Shown here one piece after another: positions 17,211 to 24,349 of a stretch of 64,000 nt of DNA. The DNA lies in contig NZ_AP022870.1 of the NCBI RefSeq assembly GCF_011764545.1, positions 5,812,001-5,876,000 on the forward strand. The letters are read 5' to 3'. The notes beneath the pieces are model-generated. The model worked only from the letters and a program-made list of their open reading frames with translations. It searched no databases and was not told the origin of the DNA. Position 1 is the first letter of the stretch. Each line of letters starts with the position of its first letter. Both the position numbers and the translations under genes were made by a program. The stretch is from Phytohabitans flavus. GTDB lineage: Bacteria; Actinomycetota; Actinomycetes; Mycobacteriales; Micromonosporaceae.

Positions 17211-18339
17211 GATGCGCGGTCTCGTTCACCATCCGGACCGCGACGCCGCCGTCCGCCCACATGTCCACGATGGACAGGCCGGCTGGGTCGAGGTAGAGCC
17301 GGTGCAGGAACGCGTCGCCCGCGGCGAGCGCGTCGCGCAGCAGGATCTTCAGCGGTGACACGTGTGAGACAACGACGAGCGTGCTCTCCGGGTACGTCTT
17401 GTGCAGCGTCGCCACCACGCGACGGACCCGGGTCGCCACCGCGCGGAACGACTCGCCGCCCGGCGGTGCCTCCTCAGTGGACCCCAGCCAGGCGTCCATC
17501 TCGTCGGGCCACTCGGCGCGTACCTCGGTGAAGGTCTTGCCCTCCCACGCGCCGAAGTCACACTCGACGAGATCCGGCTCCACTGTCACAGGCACCCCAC
17601 CGCCCAGCGTGGCGGCGATGACCTCAGCGGTACCCGTACACCGAGACAGCGGGGAGCTGACGACGGCGGCGACGGAGGGCGCGAGTGCCTTCACCCGCGC
17701 GGCGGTCGCCCGCGCCTGCGCCAGCCCCACGTCGGAGAGCGGCACGTCACCCCGGCCGGAGTAGCGGCGCTGTGCGGTGAGCTCGGTCGCGCCGTGGCGG
17801 ACGAGCAGCAGGCGCGTGGGGGTCGCGACTGGCGGCTCCCAGGAGGGCCGGACGGCACCGGCGGCAGGCGCCGCGCGTCGCTCCTTCCCCGCCCCTTCGG
17901 CCCCGCCACGCCCGGCCTTGCTGACGCCGGCCGCCTCGTCCATCGCTTTGTTGGCGAGCGCGTCGGCGTGCTTGTTCCGCTCGCGCGGTATCCACACGAA
18001 GGTGACCAGGTCGAAGCGGCGCACGAGCGTGGCCGCCTGGGCGGCCAGCGGGCGCAGGCCCGGGTTTTTGATCTGCCAGCGGCCGGACATCTGCTCCACG
18101 ACAAGCTTGGAGTCCATCCGCACCTCGACCTCGGCCGCGCCGAGGTCGGCGGCGGCGCGCAGCCCGGCGAGCAGCCCTGAGTACTCGGCGACGTTGTTGG
18201 TCGCGATGCCCAGCGCTTCACCGCGCTCGGCGAGCACCTCACCGGAGTTGGCATCGCGCACGACCGCGCCGTAGCCGGCCGGCCCGGGATTGCCCCGCGC
18301 TCCCCCGTCCGCTTCGACGACGACCCGCAACGGCGTCAT
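17203..18339 (-). CDS. bifunctional RNase HI / histidine acid phosphatase (CobC-like)
   Basis: This is a fusion of about 378 residues. The N-terminal RNase HI domain (VVVEADGGARGNPGPAGYG, AEYSGLLAGLRAA, MDSKLVVEQMSGRW) keeps the acidic metal-binding residues for cutting RNA in RNA-DNA hybrids. After a Pro/Ala-rich linker the C-terminal domain is a histidine phosphatase (LLVRHGATELTAQRRYSGRGD, with ECDFGAWEGKTF and VVVSHVSPLK), related to alpha-ribazole phosphatase CobC. The same fusion is Rv2228c in M. tuberculosis. It overlaps the upstream zinc-ribbon gene by four nt (ATGA), so three genes form one translationally coupled operon. Confidence 0.95.
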   Translation of the reverse strand: MTPLRVVVEADGGARGNPGPAGYGAVVRDANSGEVLAERGEALGIATNNVAEYSGLLAGLRAAADLGAAEVEVRMDSKLVVEQMSGRWQIKNPGLRPLAAQAATLVRRFDLVTFVWIPRERNKHADALANKAMDEAAGVSKAGRGGAEGAGKERRAAPAAGAVRPSWEPPVATPTRLLLVRHGATELTAQRRYSGRGDVPLSDVGLAQARATAARVKALAPSVAAVVSSPLSRCTGTAEVIAATLGGGVPVTVEPDLVECDFGAWEGKTFTEVRAEWPDEMDAWLGSTEEAPPGGESFRAVATRVRRVVATLHKTYPESTLVVVSHVSPLKILLRDALAAGDAFLHRLYLDPAGLSIVDMWADGGVAVRMVNETAHLS

Positions 18340-19076
18340 AGGCCGGACTCCGCCGTGCGGACCATGATGCGGCGGCACTCCTCGCAGCGCACCACCTCAT
18401 CCGGCGGCGCCGCCTTGATCCGGGCCCGCTCGCCGCCGGACAGCTCCAGCCGGCACCCGCCGCAGCGGCCGCCCTTGAGCAGCGCGGCGGCGAGTCCGCC
18501 GGATACCTCGCGAATCCGGTCGTAGAGCGTGATCAGGTCGGCGGGCAGGTCCGCGACGAGGGGCTGCCGCGCGGAGGTACGAAACTCCTCCTCCTTGGCG
18601 ATCTCGGCGAGCGCCTGCTCGCGCCGCACCTCGGCCGCCTCGCGCGCCTCCCGGCCGGCGGTCTGCTGGCCGAGCAGCTCGTCGAGCGAGCCCTGCGCGG
18701 TCTCCCGCTGCTCCATCAGCTCCAGCTCGGCGTCCTCCAGCTCGCTCTGCCGCCGGGACAGCGATACGAGCTCGTGCTGGAGCGCCTCCAGCTCGCGCGC
18801 CGGGCCGCGCCCGGTGTCGAGCCGCGCCTGGTCCTTGTCCTTGCGTCCGCGCACCTGCTCCACGTCGCGCTCGATGCGCGCGATGTCGCGGTCGATGTCG
18901 TCCACGGCGACCTGGGCCCGCACGCGCCCGTCCTCCAGCCCGGAGAGCTGCCGGGCAAGGGTCTCCAGCTCGGCCAGCTCCGGCAGCGTACGGCGCTTGT
19001 GGGCCAGCTGGGCCAGCGCGGTGTCGATCGCCTGGAGGTCGAGCAGGCGTCGCTGTGCTTCCGGGTCTGCCTTCAC
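18336..19076 (-). CDS. coiled-coil zinc-ribbon protein (DUF164/C4-type)
   Basis: This 246-residue protein has a long heptad-rich coiled coil over the first 190 residues, e.g. RQSELEDAELELMEQRETAQ. It ends in a treble-clef zinc ribbon with paired cysteines (GRCGGCRLELSG and VRCEECRRIMVRT). Relatives (Rv2229c, and the Helicobacter protein HP0958 family) bind RNA or chaperone flagellar components elsewhere; in actinobacteria the role is unknown. The GTG start at 19076 overlaps the Nif3 stop by four nt. The link to RNase H may hint at nucleic-acid metabolism, but that is inference. Confidence 0.93.
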   Translation of the reverse strand: MKADPEAQRRLLDLQAIDTALAQLAHKRRTLPELAELETLARQLSGLEDGRVRAQVAVDDIDRDIARIERDVEQVRGRKDKDQARLDTGRGPARELEALQHELVSLSRRQSELEDAELELMEQRETAQGSLDELLGQQTAGREAREAAEVRREQALAEIAKEEEFRTSARQPLVADLPADLITLYDRIREVSGGLAAALLKGGRCGGCRLELSGGERARIKAAPPDEVVRCEECRRIMVRTAESGL

Positions 19077-19918
19077 GGGCGGGGCTCCTTCAACGAGTCG
19101 TGCACGGTCCACGGGTCGGTGTCGAGGTCGGAGACGACCGCCTCGACACCGCAGGCGGCGCGCAGATGGGCCGCGAGGTCGTCCAGCCACGGACGCTCGG
19201 TCGCCCAGTGCGCGGCGTCGAGCAGTGCCGGACCGCCACCGGCGATGTGCTCGCTGACCGGGTGGTGGCGCAGGTCTGCGGTGAGGTACGCGTCGACGCC
19301 CGCGGCGGTCGCGTCGGGGAGGAACGGGTCGCCCGCACCGCCGCACACCGCCACGGTCGAAATCGTGCGATCGGGTCGCCCCGCTGCCCGTACCCCCCAA
19401 GCGGTGGTGGGAAGGGTGACGGCCGCGTGGTGGGTGAGCTCGGCGAGCGTCATGGGCTCCGGGAGGCGGCCGATGCGGCCGGTGCCGCGGCCGGCGGCGT
19501 CGCCCTCGACCGGGCGAAGCGGCCGCAGGTCGCGCAGGCCCAGCCGGGCGGCGAGCGCGTCGGAGACGCCCGGGTTGGCGACGTCGGCGTTGGTGTGCGC
19601 GACGAAGAGGGCGATGTCGGCCTTGATGAGCTGGTGGACGATCCGTCCTTTGTACGTCGTCGGCGCAACGGACGACACCCCACGCAGCAGCAGCGGGTGG
19701 TGCGCCACGATCAGGTCCGCGCCCACCTCGCGCGCCTGCGCGACAGTTTCGGGCACGCAGTCGACGACACACAGCACCCGGCGCACGGGAGCTTCAGGCT
19801 CGCCGAGCACCAGCCCAACCCGGTCCCACGACTCCGCCCAGGACGGCGGGTACCGCCGGTCGAGGATCGCCACCACGTCGGCGACGGTGGGTTCGACAGT
19901 CGTGTCGGGTGCTCTCAC
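19073..19918 (-). CDS. Nif3-like dinuclear metal-centre protein (YbgI/YqfO family)
   Basis: This protein of about 281 residues belongs to the Nif3 family, which forms toroidal hexamers with a two-metal site. Family motifs are PPSWAESWDRVGLVLGEP, VVDCVPETVAQA, LIVAHHPLLLRG (metal-binding His pair), VAHTNADVANPGVSDALA and the C-terminal DAYLTADLRHH and LLDAAHWATE. The biochemical activity is not settled; annotation as GTP cyclohydrolase I type 2 rests on limited data. It is the first gene of the Nif3-zinc ribbon-RNase H operon, conserved in order with mycobacteria (Rv2230c-Rv2228c). The GTG start lies at the upstream edge of similarity. Confidence 0.93.
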   Translation of the reverse strand: MRAPDTTVEPTVADVVAILDRRYPPSWAESWDRVGLVLGEPEAPVRRVLCVVDCVPETVAQAREVGADLIVAHHPLLLRGVSSVAPTTYKGRIVHQLIKADIALFVAHTNADVANPGVSDALAARLGLRDLRPLRPVEGDAAGRGTGRIGRLPEPMTLAELTHHAAVTLPTTAWGVRAAGRPDRTISTVAVCGGAGDPFLPDATAAGVDAYLTADLRHHPVSEHIAGGGPALLDAAHWATERPWLDDLAAHLRAACGVEAVVSDLDTDPWTVHDSLKEPRP

Positions 19919-20049
19919 GGCGGCGAGGCTACCAGCGCGGGCAGCCGCTTCTCATGGTCCTCTCACACAGAGTGGGCCAGCGTGTCCCCATGATGGAAAA
20001 CCTCCAGACCGGGCGCACCCGATGGGGTGACGACGCCACGCCGGCCGCC

Positions 20050-20352
20050 ATGCGGCTGCTCGTCGTCGAGGACGACCCGACGCGCGGAGCTTGAGCTCGG
20101 CGTCGCGGAAGAGGACCCGCGGGCCGCGCGGCGCGCCCTGACCGCCGCGCTGGTGGAGGCGGACCGACTCGGCCGGCTCGCCACCGACCTGCTGGTCATC
20201 GCACGGTCCCGGGCCGGTGCGCTGGAGCTGGACCGGGCACCCACCGACGCCACGAGCGTGGTCCGCGAGGCGGCCGCGCGCACGGCGGCACCGCCACCGC
20301 CAGCAACGACTCCGCCCTCGGCGGCGCCCGCGTCCGCGTCCGCTTCGCCTAG
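20050..20352 (+). pseudogene. deletion scar of a two-component system (response regulator start fused to histidine kinase pieces)
   Basis: Three fragments lie in order. MRLLVVEDD is the invariant beginning of an OmpR-type response regulator and stops after 14 codons. From about 20085, in another frame, comes ELELGVAEED with EADRLGRLATDLLVIARSRAG, the segment immediately after the phospho-acceptor His of a histidine kinase. From about 20290, shifted again, comes SNDSALGGARVRVRFA, the classic last residues of such a kinase. Everything between (receiver domain, effector domain, sensor, H-box, ATPase core) is gone. This is best explained by two large deletions in a former RR-HK operon. It is not functional. 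Confidence 0.75.
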
Positions 20353-20389
20353 CCGATCTGCCACGAGGCGCGGTCGCGATTCCCGAGAC

Positions 20390-20467
20390 AGACCTGAGCT
20401 ACCGCGACGTCCGCGGTGGTCCAGACCGCCGCTCCCGCAGCCTCACCCTCCGCGTCTCACAACCACA
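20390..20467 (-). repeat. dispersed intergenic repeat, copy 2 (inverted)
   Basis: Read on the minus strand it gives GGTTGTGAGACGCGGAGGG, then GAGGCTGCGGGAGCGGCGG and CGCGGTAGCTCAGG, collinear with copies 1, 3 and 4 with about ten scattered differences. It begins 38 nt after the scarred kinase gene. Confidence 0.75.
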
Positions 20468-20523
20468 ACGCACCTACGGGCATCCGCGCCACGCCGGGGG
20501 CGGGCCACCCCGGCGCGCCTCCG

Positions 20524-20971
20524 GAGCTGGGCGCACCGATGCGCCCAGCCCAACCACCCTGAGGGCCGCCACCCGGCGGTGGCCCCCGAAACGGCCCACT
20601 TACGGACACGGACCAGGCTTGGCTGGGTAAGCGGCCGCCCAGGCCCGATTCCCAGGCCCGCCCGCGTCGCGGGCGGCCCCGAAGGCGTGCGCGTCGCGGG
20701 CGGCCGCCGGGCCGTAGCCTCACCGCCGGCCATTGCCGGGCGCGGGTTTGGTTGTGAACCGCGGAGGGTGAGGCCGCGGGAGCAGCGCATGGATCACGAC
20801 GGACACCGCGGTAGCTCAATCTCCCTGCGTTGCGGGCAGCGCGGAAGTCGGGCTTAGATCGCGGGCTGACGCGCCGGGGCGACCACGGCCCGCCCTGGTC
20901 CACGAGCCGGTCAGCGCAGAGTGTCGCCGGTCCCAGGCCGGTCGGGGCGGGCGCATCGGTGCGCCCAGCTC
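20524..20971. repeat. 23-nt inverted repeat pair flanking 400 nt
   Basis: Positions 20524-20546 and 20949-20971 are perfect reverse complements, each centred on a small palindrome (GGGCGCA-N4-TGCGCCC). They enclose dispersed repeat copy 3. No transposase is present between them. Confidence 0.7.
20745..20826 (+). repeat. dispersed intergenic repeat, copy 3
   Basis: It begins GGTTTGGTTGTGAACCGCGG and ends CACCGCGGTAGCTCAATCTC. The centre (GCGCATGGATCACGACGGA) is the most diverged part compared with the other copies. Confidence 0.8.
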
Positions 20972-21027
20972 CAGAGGCCACCAGGGCGGCAGTCCGCCGC
21001 TCGCTCTGATGCCCACAGGGATGGGTG

Positions 21028-21113
21028 GGGTTTGGTTGTGAACGGCGGAGGGTGAGGCCGCGGGAGCAGCGGTCTGGACCACAACGGGCGCCGCGGTAGC
21101 TCGAATCTCTCTT
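21028..21113 (+). repeat. dispersed intergenic repeat, copy 4
   Basis: It begins GGGTTTGGTTGTGAACGGCG and ends CGCGGTAGCTCGAATCTCTC. It lies 16 nt beyond the stop codon of the flavoprotein gene, the same gene-end position that copy 1 has relative to glnA2. Confidence 0.8.
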
Positions 21114-21129
21114 AGAATTTATGTTCTGG

Positions 21130-21687
21130 TCAGGGGGTGCCGGGTGAGTCGGCGTCGACGCGGCTGTGCAGGGCCTCCAGCGCCTGGCCCCACGGGAACG
21201 TGTCGCGGTGTTGCTCGCCCGTGCCCGGCGGATGCAGTGGGAAGTCGTCGCCGAAGAGCACGGTGATGCCCCAGCCGCGCAGCCGGTCAAGGCTCTCCCG
21301 GAACGCCGGATGCGCGCCCATCACCTCGTTGGTGTACGGCATCGCGACGATCGGCAGCCCCTTGCACTGCCCCTCCACCACGAGCCCGAGCGCGAGCGTG
21401 TCGGCGATGCCGCAGGCCCACTTGTTGACCGTGTTGACGGTCGCGGGCGCCACGATGATGGCGTCCGGGGAGGGCAGCACGTCCGGGTCGCCTGGGTTTT
21501 TGTAGAGCGTGCGGACTGGGTGGCCGGTCAGCACGGAGAGCGCGGGCACGTCGACGAACTTCCGGCCGTCGGGCGTGACCACCACGCACACGTCCCATCC
21601 CGCGCGCTGGGCAAGGGTCACCAGCTGCCCCACGTCCCCGGCGGCCGGTGACCCACACGCGATGACATAGAGAACGCCGCGGTTCAC
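21130..21687 (-). CDS. flavoprotein (phosphopantothenoylcysteine decarboxylase-like)
   Basis: This 185-residue protein belongs to the PPC decarboxylase/UbiX-like flavoprotein family, which binds FMN in a Rossmann-like fold. The sequence shows the N-terminal strand VLYVIACGSPAA, then DAIIVAPATVNTVNKWACGIADTLA (the PASANT-like FMN-binding motif; here APATVNTVNKW) and LPIVAMPYTNEVM. The substrate is unknown; actinobacterial homologues are linked to regulators or peptide modification rather than to CoaB. The GTG start at 21687 lies 72 nt downstream of the XRE-TPR regulator gene on the same strand, so the regulator may be cotranscribed. Confidence 0.85.
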   Translation of the reverse strand: MNRGVLYVIACGSPAAGDVGQLVTLAQRAGWDVCVVVTPDGRKFVDVPALSVLTGHPVRTLYKNPGDPDVLPSPDAIIVAPATVNTVNKWACGIADTLALGLVVEGQCKGLPIVAMPYTNEVMGAHPAFRESLDRLRGWGITVLFGDDFPLHPPGTGEQHRDTFPWGQALEALHSRVDADSPGTP

Positions 21688-21759
21688 CCGCTGTCACCCT
21701 TTGTCCGGACGCTCAGCGCCGGCCCGGGCCGGGGCCTCGTGCCCCGCTCGCTCACGCTG

Positions 21760-22989
21760 TCATACCCCAACCCCCATGTGCTCGGCGAGCTCCGCGACCG
21801 GGGTCGGCGGCGCCCCCTTGGTACGGCGCAGCACGTCCGAAAGCACCTCGTGTGCGATCGGTCGGCAGCGGATCTCCGAGGGGGCGAGGCGGTCGCCCTC
21901 CAGGAGCATCTCGCTGGCCCGCTCGACGTCGCCGATCTGGGTGTACCCGCGGGCGATGTCGATGAAGTGGTGCGCGCGCCGCTCGGGCAGCAGCGCCGCG
22001 AACGCGTCTCCGTCGATCTGCTCGTGGGTGTCGACCGCGACCCGCCCCTCGCCCAGCTCGACCGCGGCGGCGGCGCGGTGCAGCAGCACGTTCGTGGGGC
22101 CGAACGAGGTCCAGAAGTGGTTCTGGTCGCTACCCAGCTCACGGGCGGCGCCTTCGGCGGCGGTGAAGAGGTCGCGGACGGTCGCGGTGTCGCCGATCCG
22201 CGCCGCGGCCATCGCGCCGTTGAGCAGCAACATGCCGTACACCGAGAGCCGCTCGGGGGAGGCGTCGTTGCCCTCGCCGGGTGCGATCCGGTTGGCGATG
22301 TTGACGTTGACTTCGAGCGCGGGGCGGGCGCGGCCAAGGGCGAGCAGTGCGCTGCCGACCCGGTAGCTGGCGATGGCGGCGAGCAGCTGGTCACCGGACC
22401 GTTGGGAGACCGCGATCGAGCGGTCGGCGGCTAGCCAGCACAGCTCGTGCTCGCCCACCTTGCGGAGCGTGGACGAGGCGATCTGGTAGATCTGCCCCAG
22501 CAGGTGGGCGGCCTCGGCGGACTGCTCGCCGTTCGCGTACGCCGTGTCGGCGGCCTGACCGTCGCGCAGCAGCTTGGGTAGCGCGCGGGCCAGTACCCCG
22601 TACTTGGCGTGCTGGTAGGTCAGCCAGGCGTGGCTTACCGCCTTACGCATCTCGGCCAGCGGCAACGCCTGCACGGGGGCGACGAAGAAAGCGCTGATCT
22701 GGTCGTAGCGTTCCAGGGCGGCGCGGATCTCCTCCACCTCGACCTGGTCGATGCAGTTGACGCTGTCGGCCCGCCGCTCCGGCTCCTTACCGAGCAGGAG
22801 CTGTACGTCGACCTGGAGGACGTCCGCTATCTCGTAGACGACGGAGAACTTGTCGAGCCGGCGCACGCCCCGCTCGACCTTGTCCACCCAGCTCTTCGAC
22901 TTGCCCAGCCGGTCGGCGAAGACCTGCTGCGACATCTTGCGGCGCCCGCGCCAGTATGCGACGCGGCGCCCGATGGGCAGCTCATCCAC
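21760..22989 (-). CDS. XRE-type regulator with TPR-like C-terminal region
   Basis: This protein of about 409 residues has an N-terminal helix-turn-helix (GRRVAYWRGRRKMSQQVFADRLG, then SWVDKVERG) and a long alpha-helical region with degenerate tetratricopeptide-like repeats (e.g. LLGQIYQIASSTLRKVGEHELCW, YGMLLLNGAMAAARIGD). Such regulators are widespread in actinomycetes and may sense a peptide or small ligand through the helical part. I chose the GTG at 22989 because GGGGAGG is six nt upstream; a GTG 21 codons earlier adds a basic low-complexity tail. The downstream flavoprotein gene is a likely partner. Confidence 0.85.
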   Translation of the reverse strand: MDELPIGRRVAYWRGRRKMSQQVFADRLGKSKSWVDKVERGVRRLDKFSVVYEIADVLQVDVQLLLGKEPERRADSVNCIDQVEVEEIRAALERYDQISAFFVAPVQALPLAEMRKAVSHAWLTYQHAKYGVLARALPKLLRDGQAADTAYANGEQSAEAAHLLGQIYQIASSTLRKVGEHELCWLAADRSIAVSQRSGDQLLAAIASYRVGSALLALGRARPALEVNVNIANRIAPGEGNDASPERLSVYGMLLLNGAMAAARIGDTATVRDLFTAAEGAARELGSDQNHFWTSFGPTNVLLHRAAAAVELGEGRVAVDTHEQIDGDAFAALLPERRAHHFIDIARGYTQIGDVERASEMLLEGDRLAPSEIRCRPIAHEVLSDVLRRTKGAPPTPVAELAEHMGVGV

Positions 22990-23139
22990 GTCGTACCTCC
23001 CCTTCCCTCGCCGGCGACCGGGCCGGTTGGGCGGTGCGGTCCGTTTCGTCACTCATTCGGACCTGGGTCGAGCCCCGGATGGGTGATGGCATGGCGTATC
23101 TTGGCCGCATTCCCGGCCGCCATAGATCCGCCAGATGGC

Positions 23140-24345
23140 CTAGGCGTTGAAGAGTTTCATGGGCGCGTAACGGCGCTGCGGGAAGACCTTGGCGACCTGG
23201 GCGTCGGTGAGGCCGAACTGGGTTTGCGTCACCGAGCCGTACACGTCGAAGAGGTTGTTGAACTCCGGAACGTCGCCGCTGTCCAGCTTGCCCAGCCCGT
23301 CCCAGCGGCCCAGCAGCGAGCTGCCCAGCTTGCGGCCGGACAGCAACATCACCAGTCCGCCGTGGCCGTGCTCGCTGCCCGTACCGCTCTCCGCCACCCG
23401 GCGGCCGAACTCGCTGGACACCAGCACGGTGACGTCGGCGGCCGCCGGCCCCAGGTCGGTGAAGAACGCGGCCATCCCCCGCGCCAGCTCGCTCAGCCGC
23501 ACGTGCAGGTACCCGCCGTCCTGGCTGCCCTGGTCTTCGTGCGTGTCCCAGCCGCCCATCGCGATCGCGGCGACCCGTACGTTGGCGCCGCCCTTGATCA
23601 GCTGGGCGACCTGGCGGAACGCGAGCCCGACTCCGTCGTACTCGACGCCGTCGGCCGGCGCGTACGCCATGCCCTGCACCGCGCGGACCGCGCCCAGCGT
23701 GGCGCCGACCGCGTCCTGCACCGGGTGGTTGATGTCCTTGTAGAGCGCGCCGATCGCGGCGAGCGTCGGGTCCTTGAAGCGCGCCTCGCCGTTCAGTGCC
23801 AGACCGTCCACAGTGCTCAGTGACAGCGCGCCGTTGGTACCGACCAGCGAGCGTGGGAGCGTGCCGCCGACACCGACGCCGCGGAAGGCGGTACCCGGAC
23901 CGAGCTGGTCGACGAGGCGGTCCAGCCAGCCCCGCCCGCCAGCCTCGCGCGGCAGCCCGCCGAGGTCGCACATGTCGACCGCCTGGAAGTGGCTGCGCGA
24001 CAGGCGCGGGTCGGAGACGCCCGGTATGAAGCCGAGCTGGCCGTCCTTCAGGTACCGCTCGAGTGGCGTGAACGCGCTGCTGAGCCGGAACGAACGGTCG
24101 ACCGCCAGCGCGGTGCGCTCGGTCATCAGCAGGTTGGGGCGGACGTCCTCCAGCACCCGCTCGTCGGTTGGCGCGACCACGCTCAGCCCGTCGAGGCCGC
24201 CGTGCAGGAAGACGTGTACGAACGTGCCCTTGGCCGACGCCGCGTACGCCGCCCGCCCGGGGAGCATCTGGCTCGTGGCGACCGCCGTGACGGTGGCCGC
24301 CGCTCCGGTGAGGAACGCGCGCCTGCTGAGCTCGGGGTGTCTCAT
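23140..24345 (-). CDS. DUF1501 protein, Tat-exported
   Basis: This 401-residue protein has a twin-arginine signal (LSRRAFLTGAAATVTAVA, cleavage near AAYAAS) and the DUF1501 alkaline-phosphatase-like fold: FVHVFLHGGLDGLSVVAP at the start of the mature protein, MGGWDTHEDQG, DVTVLVSSEFGRRVAESG, and EHGHGGLVMLLSG with the conserved metal-ligand-like Asp and His residues. It is always paired with a DUF1800 gene, here directly upstream with a four-nt gap. The pair is thought to act at the cell surface, possibly as sulfatase-like or polymer-modifying enzymes. The substrate is unknown. Confidence 0.92.
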   Translation of the reverse strand: MRHPELSRRAFLTGAAATVTAVATSQMLPGRAAYAASAKGTFVHVFLHGGLDGLSVVAPTDERVLEDVRPNLLMTERTALAVDRSFRLSSAFTPLERYLKDGQLGFIPGVSDPRLSRSHFQAVDMCDLGGLPREAGGRGWLDRLVDQLGPGTAFRGVGVGGTLPRSLVGTNGALSLSTVDGLALNGEARFKDPTLAAIGALYKDINHPVQDAVGATLGAVRAVQGMAYAPADGVEYDGVGLAFRQVAQLIKGGANVRVAAIAMGGWDTHEDQGSQDGGYLHVRLSELARGMAAFFTDLGPAAADVTVLVSSEFGRRVAESGTGSEHGHGGLVMLLSGRKLGSSLLGRWDGLGKLDSGDVPEFNNLFDVYGSVTQTQFGLTDAQVAKVFPQRRYAPMKLFNA

Positions 24346-24349
24346 GCGG

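Larger units (their letters stand above)
20353..21129. other. 777-nt gene-free, repeat-rich intergenic stretch
   Basis: I see no credible gene on either strand. The stretch holds three copies of the 80-nt dispersed repeat (one inverted), a 23-nt inverted repeat pair (20524-20546 and 20949-20971), and several GC-rich palindromes such as GGGCGCACCGATGCGCCC. ORFs here are short, lack ribosome sites, and have Arg/Pro/Ala-rich composition. Confidence 0.75.

Noticed and set aside
20524..20971. Inverted repeats as an insertion sequence
   Set aside because: No transposase frame between them and no target-site duplication visible.
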